Made by a program: the position numbers and the translations under genes. The notes beneath the pieces were generated by a model, which ran no database searches, was not told the origin of the DNA, and saw only the letters and a program-made list of their open reading frames with translations. A stretch of 13,075 nt of DNA from CAXBYZ01 sp043826085 (GTDB taxonomy: Bacteria > Patescibacteriota > Microgenomatia > UBA1400 > CG1-02-47-37): the NCBI GenBank assembly GCA_043826085.1, contig JBDRQW010000015.1, positions 1-13,075 of the forward strand, read 5' to 3'. This document shows positions 6,376-12,525 of this stretch, one piece after another (position 1 is the first letter of the stretch; every line of letters starts with the position of its first letter).

Positions 6376-7446
6376 ATGATTCAACCATCTGCCTTAATTA
6401 AAGAAACTCAAAAACTAGAAGATAGATTATCCAAAATTACTCTCCCTCCTGAGTTAAAAACAAAAGCCCTGGAAATGATAAGACGACTTTCGCTAATGGT
6501 AGAACATCAAGGCTATTCCGCCGAGTTTGATCGCACTTCAAACTACCTGGACTGGATCATCAGCCTTCCCTGGACAAAACAAAGTCATGATAGATTGGAT
6601 CTTAAAATAGCCAGAGAAATTTTAGATAAACATCATTATGGCATGGATCAAGTTAAAGAAAAAATTATCGAGTACTTAGCTGTCTTATCACTAATTAGCC
6701 AAAGACAAGAAAATTTATCAAGTGACAGTAAAGCCTCGCGAGCTCCAATTTTATGTTTAGTTGGTTTAGTCGGCACCGGTAAAACTACCTTTGGCCCTTC
6801 ACTGGCAGAAGCCATGCAAAGACAGTACGTTCGTATTCCTTTTGGAGGTTTGGGCTCAGCCAGAGATCTAAGAGGTCAATCTCGTCTTCATCCGGACGCC
6901 GAACCGGGTTTAATCGTCAAAGCCTTAAGAAAAGCTCAAACCAAAAATCCAATTTTTTTACTAGACGAAATTGACAGAATCACCGTTGATGCTCAAGCTG
7001 ACATCATGGGTGTCCTGGTTGAGTTATTAGATCCGGAGCAAAACTCTCAATTTACCGATTACTACTTAGATTATCCTGTTGATTTATCAAACGTTTTATT
7101 TATCGTTACCGCTAATAACACTAGAAATATTGCCACCGCTGTTCTCGATCGTCTTGAAGTTATTCAAATGCCATCCTACACAGACAGTGAAAAAATTACT
7201 ATCGCTAAAAACTATGTTTTACCAAATACTTTAAAAGAATCTGGTTTAACTAACGACAATTTAACCATTAATGATGATGTTTGGCCAAAAATAGTCAGAC
7301 CCTTGGGTTTTGATGCCGGCATCAGAACCCTAGAGAGAACCATTAAAGGAGTTTGTCATAAAATTGCCAAACTGGTTGTCGAAGGTCAAACCAAACACAT
7401 TCATCTCACTTTAGAAAACATTAAAAATTACTTACCCGACTATTAA
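6376..7446 (+). CDS. Lon-type AAA+ ATPase lacking substrate-binding and protease domains
   Basis: The sequence aligns by eye with the middle of Lon protease: the helical segment ending SNYLDWIISLPW (about 50-61), HYGMDQVKEKIIEYLAVL, Walker A GLVGTGKTT (130-138), Walker B FLLDEIDR with D197 and E198, LLDPEQN, sensor-1 N247/N248, arginine finger LDRLEVI (R259) and sensor-2 GIRTLER (315-321). It stops exactly where Lon's protease begins. Full Lon is about 780 residues; here the N-terminal LON domain and the Ser-Lys protease are absent and the protein is 356. Pore-loop 1, RTYIG in Lon, reads RLHPD here, so the aromatic/aliphatic pair that pulls substrate is gone. ATPase motifs are intact. AGGGA at 6365-6369 is a good SD, nine bases after the pnp stop, suggesting co-transcription with pnp. 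It may be a chaperone or remodelling ATPase, or may feed a separate protease. Confidence 0.85.
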   Translation: MIQPSALIKETQKLEDRLSKITLPPELKTKALEMIRRLSLMVEHQGYSAEFDRTSNYLDWIISLPWTKQSHDRLDLKIAREILDKHHYGMDQVKEKIIEYLAVLSLISQRQENLSSDSKASRAPILCLVGLVGTGKTTFGPSLAEAMQRQYVRIPFGGLGSARDLRGQSRLHPDAEPGLIVKALRKAQTKNPIFLLDEIDRITVDAQADIMGVLVELLDPEQNSQFTDYYLDYPVDLSNVLFIVTANNTRNIATAVLDRLEVIQMPSYTDSEKITIAKNYVLPNTLKESGLTNDNLTINDDVWPKIVRPLGFDAGIRTLERTIKGVCHKIAKLVVEGQTKHIHLTLENIKNYLPDY

Positions 7447-7460
7447 GGGAATAGGGGGAG

Positions 7461-7531
7461 AAGGTTGAACCCTCTCCGGAAAGCACCAAAGGTGCTGTTT
7501 AGTCGAATGAAATGAGACAGGGTTCAACCTT
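7461..7531 (+). repeat. Nested palindromic element (family C) between the Lon-like and RNase J genes
   Basis: AAGGTTGAACCCT (7461-7473) and AGGGTTCAACCTT (7519-7531) are a perfect 13-bp inverted pair enclosing 45 bases. Inside is a second hairpin, AGCACC (7482-7487), loop AAA, GGTGCT (7491-7496). The right arm ends directly against the AAAGGA ribosome binding site (7532-7537) of the next gene. The two-level structure with matched ends resembles a small non-autonomous palindromic element. No U-run follows, so it is not an obvious terminator. One copy in the window. Confidence 0.75.
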
Positions 7532-7541
7532 AAAGGATAAT

Positions 7542-8888
7542 ATGAAATACAATTTTAACTTACGCATCATCCCACTCGGTGGTGGACCGGGCATGGTCAC
7601 CAACAACATGTATTTATACCAATATGGAAAAGAAGCCATCATCGTTGATTGCGGTATCGGTTTTCCCGATGACAAAGAAAGCAACGACATCTTAATTCCG
7701 GATGTTAGCTACCTTCTAAACAATCCGGATATTAACATCAAAGGAATTATCTTATCTCACGGTCACGACGATCATCACGCCGCCCTACCCCACATTCTAC
7801 CCAAAATTGGCAACCATCCCATCCATGCTTCTCGCTTAACTGCCGGCTTTGCAACCGACCGACTAAAAGACTTTAAATTAAACCAAAAAATTACCGTCTT
7901 TAAAGAGTCAGATCAAATTAGACTGGGTTCATTCACAATTCACCCTATCCACGTCACCCACTCGGTTCCGGACACTTTTCACTTTGTCATTGAGACTCCG
8001 GTCGGTAACATTTACCACGGTACTGACTACAAGTTTGACTTAACTCCAATTGACCATCGCCCTCCAAACTTTCAAAAAATTGTTAACTTAAGTCAAAAAG
8101 GAATTCTTTGTCTAATCTCCGACTGTTTAAGGGGAGAGAGAACAGGCTTTACTCCCTCAGAGTCTACCTTAACTCCGGCTATTCATCGTGAGTTTAGTAA
8201 TTGGCCGGGTCGTCTAATCTTTACTACCATGTCTTCTCAAATTCATCGCATCCAACAAGCCGTCGATGTAGCTATTAGCCTGGGAAGAAAAATCTGCTTT
8301 ATTGGTAGGTCTATGGAAAGAAACACCACCACCGCTACTAAGCTAGGTTTCCTAAAAGTCTCAGTCAAAGCTCTCATTAAACCAAACCAGCTAAAAAGAT
8401 TTAAAGATAATCAAGTTTGTGTCATCATCGCCGGTAGTCAGGGCCAAGAAAGTTCTTCCTTAACCAGATTTGCCGCCGGCACTCATAGAACTTTAAAGTT
8501 AAAGTTAACCGACAAAATCATCTTCTCATCAGACATCATTCCCGGTAACGAAGCCTTGGTCTACAAAGTTTTAGATCAAATCGCCAAAGTTGGTGCCACC
8601 GTTAATCACAGTGAGATGATCGATGATCTTCATGTCTCGGGTCACGCCTCTGCCGGAGAAATTCAACTCTTAATGGAGTTGGTCAACGCTCGTTATGTCT
8701 ATCCTTTAGGTGGCAGTTTTAGGCACATGCGCCAGTATGAAGTTCTAGCCAAAGAAATGGGTTATCACACCAAGCAAATCATCATGCCAAAGACAGCCCA
8801 AGTTCTTGAGTTCGATCAACAAGGTAATCACTTTTTAGCCGAAACCATAGAAGTTAAAGAAATACGAATTGATCAAAATAAATTATGA
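7542..8888 (+). CDS. rnj: RNase J-like metallo-beta-lactamase/beta-CASP ribonuclease, short form
   Basis: RNase J combines endonuclease and 5'-3' exonuclease activity in mRNA decay and rRNA maturation. The MBL motif HGHDDHH gives H73, H75, D77 and H78, with H140 (VTHSVPD) and D162 (GTDYKFD) as further metal ligands. The beta-CASP part includes GSQGQESSSL and HVSGHAS (H364, H368). The last ligand, His390 of Bacillus subtilis RNase J1 in PIHGEYR, is Gly390 here (PLGGSFRHM). The HTGD motif reads HGTD. At 448 residues it lacks the C-terminal domain of about 100 residues present in typical RNase J (about 555). I chose the ATG at 7542 because AAAGGA precedes it and MKYNFNLRIIPLGG is a normal start; an ATG at 7512 would translate the palindrome. 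The stop overlaps the ftsK start (ATGA). Confidence 0.88.
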   Translation: MKYNFNLRIIPLGGGPGMVTNNMYLYQYGKEAIIVDCGIGFPDDKESNDILIPDVSYLLNNPDINIKGIILSHGHDDHHAALPHILPKIGNHPIHASRLTAGFATDRLKDFKLNQKITVFKESDQIRLGSFTIHPIHVTHSVPDTFHFVIETPVGNIYHGTDYKFDLTPIDHRPPNFQKIVNLSQKGILCLISDCLRGERTGFTPSESTLTPAIHREFSNWPGRLIFTTMSSQIHRIQQAVDVAISLGRKICFIGRSMERNTTTATKLGFLKVSVKALIKPNQLKRFKDNQVCVIIAGSQGQESSSLTRFAAGTHRTLKLKLTDKIIFSSDIIPGNEALVYKVLDQIAKVGATVNHSEMIDDLHVSGHASAGEIQLLMELVNARYVYPLGGSFRHMRQYEVLAKEMGYHTKQIIMPKTAQVLEFDQQGNHFLAETIEVKEIRIDQNKL

Positions 8889-10999
8889 AAAAAAAGAAGA
8901 AATCCACTAAAGGGAAACGTAAACAACCCTATAAACTAAAGCTTCCCAAAGAGACTATATATACTCTCTCTTCAACTGGATTAATTTTAATTGGTGGTTT
9001 AATCATGGTCTCACTTTCTCGCCAAAGCCCTTTTTTGGAAATGATATTTGGTTACTTCAACTCTTTATTTGGCTGGGGAATTCTCCTCCTCCCTTTTATC
9101 TTTCTCTCATCAGGCTTAATGCTCACCAGATTAAAGTGGAGAATAACCAAACCCAACGTTTTTGTTGGCTCTCTGGTTTTATTAATCAGCACTATCAGCC
9201 TTACCAAGGCCGGAACTATTGGCCAAGAAATCTGGAATAGTCTAGTTGCCTTAATCTATAACTCAGGCGCTTTCTTGGTTTTAATAGCCGGTATTTTTAT
9301 CAGCTTTGTTATCATCTTTGAGACCAGCTTAGAAGATATTCTTTTAAGTTTTCAAAAAATTATTGTCACTCTCAAAGACGTCTTTGAATCCATTCAAACC
9401 AAAAAGAAACCACTCTTTAAACCCAATGACCAAACCTTTACCGTTAAAGGTATGGATGCAGACGAGCCACCCTCAATTAAACCCAAAACTAAAGAAAAAT
9501 CACCGGAAGCTCCGGCTGAACAAACTACTCCCGTCATCAGCAATCTTCCCGGAGCTCAACAAAAAATGTGGCACTACCCACCTTTATCCCTTTTAAAAGA
9601 TGTTCAAGCTACCAAAGCCGATCGTGGCGATGTTAAACAAAATGCCGCCATTATCGAAAGAACTTTGGAAAGTTTTGGTATCAAAGCCAAAGTTGAAGAA
9701 GTTAACAATGGTCCGGCCGTTACTCAGTATGCTATCAGAATAGCCGAAGGGACCAAATTAACTAAAATCACCAGTCTCCAAAACGATCTTGCCCTCGCCC
9801 TTGCCGCCCCCCAAGGTCAAATTCGTATCGAAGCTCCGATTCCGGGCAGATCTCTGGTTGGCCTAGAATTACCAAACCGCACTCTGGAAATTGTTCCGCT
9901 ATGTGAAATGCTCTCGTCAAAATCACTAAAAAATGAAAAATCAAAACTAGCTTTTAGTTTAGGTTTAAATGTTTCTGGCCAACCGGTCATCGCTGATATT
10001 GACAAAATGCCCCACGTATTAATTGCCGGAGCTACCGGCTCAGGTAAATCTGTCTGTATCAACTCTATTATTAGCAGTATCTTATTCCGCTCCAGTCCGG
10101 AAGAAGTTAAGTTTATTTTAGTCGACCCTAAAAGAGTCGAGTTAACTCTATATAACGACATTCCTCACTTACTTACTCCGGTTATTGTCGAACCGGAAAA
10201 AGTTGTTTCCGCTTTAAAGTGGGCTACTTCAGAAATGGAGAGGCGTTACAAAATATTTGCCGAAGTTGGAGTTAGAAATGTGGCCGGCTACAACGAGCTT
10301 TCAGGTTTTCAAGCTCTACCATATTTAGTTATCGTCATCGATGAATTGGCAGATATCATTCTTTATGCCCCCTCGGAAGTAGAAGACTCTATTACCAGAT
10401 TAGCTCAAATGGCCCGGGCTACCGGCATCCACTTGGTGCTTGCCACCCAAAGACCATCGGTTGACGTCTTAACCGGTTTAATCAAAGCCAACATCAACTG
10501 TCGTATTTCCTTTAACGTCAACTCCATGGTCGATTCAAGAGTTATTATCGACTCTCCCGGAGCAGAGAAACTTCTTGGCCGAGGTGATATGCTTTACATT
10601 CCTCCGACCCAATCCAAACCCACTCGTATTCAGGGTACTTTTTTATCAGACAAAGACACCAAGAGATTAATTGAGTTCTTAAAAAAATCCGAAGTCAAAG
10701 TTGAGTATACCGAGGAAGTTACCAATAAATACCAAGCCAAAGCCAATGCCGTTCCCGGTTTAAGCAATGAAGAACTGGACGAGCTTTTTAACGAAGCCGT
10801 TGTTATGGCTGTTAAATACAAAAAAGCCTCCGCCTCCCTAATGCAAAGAATGCTAAAAATTGGTTATGCTAGGGCCGCCAGAATTCTAGATCAACTCGAA
10901 AGAGCTGGTGTTGTTGGTCCCGGTCAAGGTGCCAAACCAAGAGGCATCTTAATTTCCAATGCTGATACCTTCTTACAGCAACATCATGATCAAGAATAG
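8885..10999 (+). CDS. ftsK: DNA translocase FtsK/SpoIIIE family
   Basis: FtsK is a septum-anchored hexameric motor that clears chromosomal DNA from the closing division site. The 704 residues comprise a Lys-rich cytoplasmic start, about four membrane segments (near 26-44, 60-80, 91-108 and 120-145), a short Pro/Lys-rich linker (about 190-220), the alpha domain (about 225-345), the RecA-like motor with Walker A GATGSGKS (382-389) and Walker B VIVIDEL (D486, E487), and a C-terminal gamma winged helix (about 626-690, KKASASLMQRMLKIGYARAARILDQL) that reads oriented DNA sequences. All parts appear intact. The linker is far shorter than in E. coli FtsK (1329 residues) and closer to SpoIIIE. Its start overlaps the RNase J stop by four bases and the rodZ-like gene starts two bases after its stop, so the three are probably one operon. 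Confidence 0.96.
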   Translation: MKKKKKSTKGKRKQPYKLKLPKETIYTLSSTGLILIGGLIMVSLSRQSPFLEMIFGYFNSLFGWGILLLPFIFLSSGLMLTRLKWRITKPNVFVGSLVLLISTISLTKAGTIGQEIWNSLVALIYNSGAFLVLIAGIFISFVIIFETSLEDILLSFQKIIVTLKDVFESIQTKKKPLFKPNDQTFTVKGMDADEPPSIKPKTKEKSPEAPAEQTTPVISNLPGAQQKMWHYPPLSLLKDVQATKADRGDVKQNAAIIERTLESFGIKAKVEEVNNGPAVTQYAIRIAEGTKLTKITSLQNDLALALAAPQGQIRIEAPIPGRSLVGLELPNRTLEIVPLCEMLSSKSLKNEKSKLAFSLGLNVSGQPVIADIDKMPHVLIAGATGSGKSVCINSIISSILFRSSPEEVKFILVDPKRVELTLYNDIPHLLTPVIVEPEKVVSALKWATSEMERRYKIFAEVGVRNVAGYNELSGFQALPYLVIVIDELADIILYAPSEVEDSITRLAQMARATGIHLVLATQRPSVDVLTGLIKANINCRISFNVNSMVDSRVIIDSPGAEKLLGRGDMLYIPPTQSKPTRIQGTFLSDKDTKRLIEFLKKSEVKVEYTEEVTNKYQAKANAVPGLSNEELDELFNEAVVMAVKYKKASASLMQRMLKIGYARAARILDQLERAGVVGPGQGAKPRGILISNADTFLQQHHDQE

Positions 11000-11001
11000 T
11001 T

Positions 11002-11631
11002 ATGTTAACAGTCGGGGATTTACTTCAATCTGCTAGATTAAAAAAGAAACTTACCTACACTCAAGTTTCCACTCAACTAAAACTACCGGTCACCACCCTA
11101 AAAGCTTTAGAAAAAAATCAATATAAAAAACTTCCCGCCTACACCTATCTTCTTGGTTTTATTAGAAACTACGCCAAACTTGTAGGGATAGATCCGGACA
11201 AAACCATCGCCATCTTCAAAAGAGATTATCATAAAACCAAAAAACAAATCATACCAAAAGGTTTAATTAAACCTTTAAACTCTCCTTTTACGCCAACAGC
11301 CACTACTCGAACTATTATCACCGCTTCTTTCGTAGCTTTACTATTCCTTGCTTATTTGGGCCTTTCTTTCTATAAATTGAGTAGTCCGCCTCATCTAGCT
11401 ATTCTGCAGCCAGAAACCGGTCAGGAGATTACTCCTCCGGTTTTAATCAAAGGTAAAACCAACCACGACGCTCACTTAACTCTAAACGGCAAAACTATCA
11501 ACCTAGAATCAGACGGTAGTTTTACTACCGTCTTCAACGGCCCTCCCGGAGCCCACGAACTAAAACTAATCTCCATCTCTCGTCGCAATAAATCTACCGA
11601 AAAATCCCTCCACATCATCATCACTCACTGA
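11002..11631 (+). CDS. rodZ: RodZ-like membrane protein with N-terminal helix-turn-helix
   Basis: RodZ links the MreB cytoskeleton to the cell-wall elongation machinery. Residues 2-75 form the HTH_25-type domain (LTVGDLLQSARLKKKLTYTQVS ... YLLGFIRNYAKLVGID). A basic stretch follows, then one membrane helix (about 104-125), and an outer beta-rich domain (about 132-209, with PPVLIKGKT, LTLNGK and DGSFTTVFNGPPG) like the Ig-like end of RodZ-type proteins. At 209 residues it is shorter than E. coli RodZ (337). It follows ftsK by two bases with no SD. Its TGA stop is the first three bases of a palindrome's core, so the natural C-terminus may have been reset by that insertion. Whether the cell has MreB cannot be judged here; the protein could instead be a general membrane-anchored HTH factor. 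Confidence 0.8.
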   Translation: MLTVGDLLQSARLKKKLTYTQVSTQLKLPVTTLKALEKNQYKKLPAYTYLLGFIRNYAKLVGIDPDKTIAIFKRDYHKTKKQIIPKGLIKPLNSPFTPTATTRTIITASFVALLFLAYLGLSFYKLSSPPHLAILQPETGQEITPPVLIKGKTNHDAHLTLNGKTINLESDGSFTTVFNGPPGAHELKLISISRRNKSTEKSLHIIITH

Positions 11632-11651
11632 CAGGGTCAGACCCTGTCAGT
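11627..11651. repeat. Palindromic repeat, family B copy 1, carrying both convergent stop codons
   Basis: A perfect dyad of two 12-base arms around one central A: ACTGACAGGGTC (11627-11638) and GACCCTGTCAGT (11640-11651). The TGA at 11629-11631 ends the rodZ-like gene on the plus strand. The mirrored TGA (complement of 11647-11649) ends the transposase gene on the minus strand. A GGGTC/GACCC dyad is the kind of sequence found beside REP-associated tyrosine transposases. There is no adjacent T-run. Confidence 0.9.
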
Positions 11652-12339
11652 CAATCGAAAGTTTATCAACAGTCTGTAAAGAATCCTCTTTATCATCAAA
11701 AACAAATTCTTTATAAGAGCTATATTTTTTGCCAAAAAGTTTTTTACTCTCCAACTTATTAAAGCAATCAAGCACTTCTTTTGGCTTTACCCATTTAGCC
11801 GACTTTTTGCCAAGATAATACCCAAAACTCGAGTACGGATACTCACTGACAGGGTCTGACCCTGTCACTATCAAATCAACAGGATTAAGATGAATATATC
11901 GAGTAAGATGTAAAAATTGCTCGTCATTATCCACTAACACCGCTTTATAACAACCCTGAAATAAATGACCAATCCGTTTATGGCGTCTATTAAAGTACAT
12001 AGAATAAATAGTTAACAACTTATGAACAAGCTTGGTCATACCATCAATAGTTATTTGTTTTATTAGTAAATGAAAATGATTAGGCATCAGGCAATAGCAA
12101 AGCAAATCAACTTCTTTATGAAGATTCTCAATTGGCCGCGGCCGAATCACCGCCGAGGAAGTGTTGGCAAGGGGATGGGTTTCGTCTTTTTTTGGCGGCG
12201 AAAGATAGTATTTTAATAAATACAAAAAAACAGCATAATCCTGTTCATCCATGAATATCTTACGTTTATCAACACCACGATTATAGATATGGTATATACC
12301 ATCCTTCTTATATGTTTTTATTCTATTTTTTGCCGGCAT
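11647..12339 (-). CDS. REP-associated tyrosine transposase (RAYT, Y1_Tnp superfamily)
   Basis: Y1 HUH transposases cleave single-stranded DNA at hairpins through a tyrosine and a His-x-His metal site. Numbered from the ATG at 12339, the protein has the RAYT start (KNRIKTYKKDGIYHIYNRGVDK, about 4-25), the HUH motif PNHFHLL with H88 and H90, a candidate catalytic tyrosine at Y112 or Y115 in IYSMYFNRRHKRIGHLFQ, then YKAVLV and LTRYIHLNPV. The 230-residue length is normal for the group. I prefer this Met because a GTG start at 12378 would translate palindrome copy 3. No SD is visible. Residues 158-165 come from palindrome copy 2, and residues 47-72 form a Pro-rich insertion that looks disordered. 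The frame is intact and motifs are complete, so it may be active or domesticated. Confidence 0.9.
   Translation of the reverse strand: MPAKNRIKTYKKDGIYHIYNRGVDKRKIFMDEQDYAVFLYLLKYYLSPPKKDETHPLANTSSAVIRPRPIENLHKEVDLLCYCLMPNHFHLLIKQITIDGMTKLVHKLLTIYSMYFNRRHKRIGHLFQGCYKAVLVDNDEQFLHLTRYIHLNPVDLIVTGSDPVSEYPYSSFGYYLGKKSAKWVKPKEVLDCFNKLESKKLFGKKYSSYKEFVFDDKEDSLQTVDKLSID
11847..11867. repeat. Palindromic repeat, family B copy 2, inside the transposase gene
   Basis: TGACAGGGTC (11847-11856), central T, GACCCTGTCA (11858-11867) is a perfect 10+1+10 dyad. It is translated on the minus strand as residues 158-165 (VTGSDPVS), in the variable loop between RYIHLNPV and the YSSFGYYLG region. Thus the transposase gene itself hosts a copy without loss of frame. 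Confidence 0.9.
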
Positions 12340-12356
12340 ATTATTAATATACCACA

Positions 12357-12377
12357 TGACAGGGTCAGGCCCTGTCA
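12357..12377. repeat. Palindromic repeat, family B copy 3, upstream of the transposase gene
   Basis: TGACAGGGTC (12357-12366), central A, GGCCCTGTCA (12368-12377) forms the same dyad with one T-G position that would be a wobble pair in RNA. It lies 17 bases upstream of the preferred transposase start at 12339, so the gene has a copy at each end and one within. Confidence 0.85.
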
Positions 12378-12418
12378 CTAATTAGTACAATACCAGCATA
12401 CCCAAATATACTTTAATG

Positions 12419-12429
12419 TATACTATAAT
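12419..12429 (+). promoter_or_regulatory. Candidate -10 elements ahead of the small ORF and pilM-like gene
   Basis: Overlapping TATACT (12419-12424) and TATAAT (12424-12429, perfect consensus) lie just before the ATG at 12431. No convincing -35 is seen at 16-18 bases. Initiation from the first would fall near 12431, making a leaderless transcript. A new transcription unit is expected here because the transposase points the other way. Confidence 0.4.
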
Positions 12430-12430
12430 T

Positions 12431-12523
12431 ATGATTAGCCAGCCAGCCCCACCAGAAAATATCAAGCCTCCCCAAAACCCTGCTTCCTCTGAAAGAGGCG
12501 AGGATATTAGAATCTCAAGATAA
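12431..12523 (+). CDS. Possible 30-residue small ORF upstream of the pilM-like gene
   Basis: ATG to TAA encodes 30 residues, beginning MISQPAPPENIKPPQ and ending GEDIRISR: Pro-rich then charged, with no membrane helix or known motif. It ends two bases before the ATG of the next gene (in another frame), which would permit translational coupling. The perfect TATAAT sits just before it. It may be a leader peptide, or chance, since 30 open codons are not significant alone. I do not recognise it. Confidence 0.3.
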   Translation: MISQPAPPENIKPPQNPASSERGEDIRISR

Positions 12524-12525
12524 AC

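Larger units (their letters stand above)
11627..12377 (-). mobile_element. RAYT gene bounded by its presumed REP-like palindromes
   Basis: The unit comprises a tyrosine transposase gene with copies of the same 21-base dyad at both outer edges. RAYTs are known as single-copy domesticated or semi-mobile relatives of IS200 that recognise flanking REP palindromes. The unit separates the rnj-ftsK-rodZ operon from a pilus-type gene cluster. Limits are set at the palindromes; no target-site duplication could be recognised. Confidence 0.6.

Noticed and set aside
7447..7541. A hidden Lon protease domain after the ATPase, lost by frameshift
   Set aside because: The gap is only 95 bases, filled by the palindromic element, and the next frame is RNase J; no Ser-Lys protease sequence appears.
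7512..7541. ATG at 7512 as the RNase J start
   Set aside because: The extra ten residues are translated from the palindrome arm, no SD precedes it, and the ATG at 7542 has AAAGGA just upstream.
9817..10161. 114-codon minus-strand open frame inside ftsK
   Set aside because: It is antisense to the conserved Walker A region of FtsK and has no independent support.
11627..11651. Palindrome as a bidirectional intrinsic terminator
   Set aside because: Neither side has a T-run in the transcript direction; it might affect RNA ends but does not meet the definition.
11629..12377. Three evenly related palindromes as a CRISPR array
   Set aside because: Spacing is irregular (218 and 510 bases), there are only three short copies, the intervals are coding, and no cas genes are present.
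12340..12378. GTG at 12378 or ATG at 12357 as the transposase start
   Set aside because: The GTG start would translate palindrome copy 3 and the ATG overlaps its edge; the family's usual N-terminus begins at the Met encoded at 12339.
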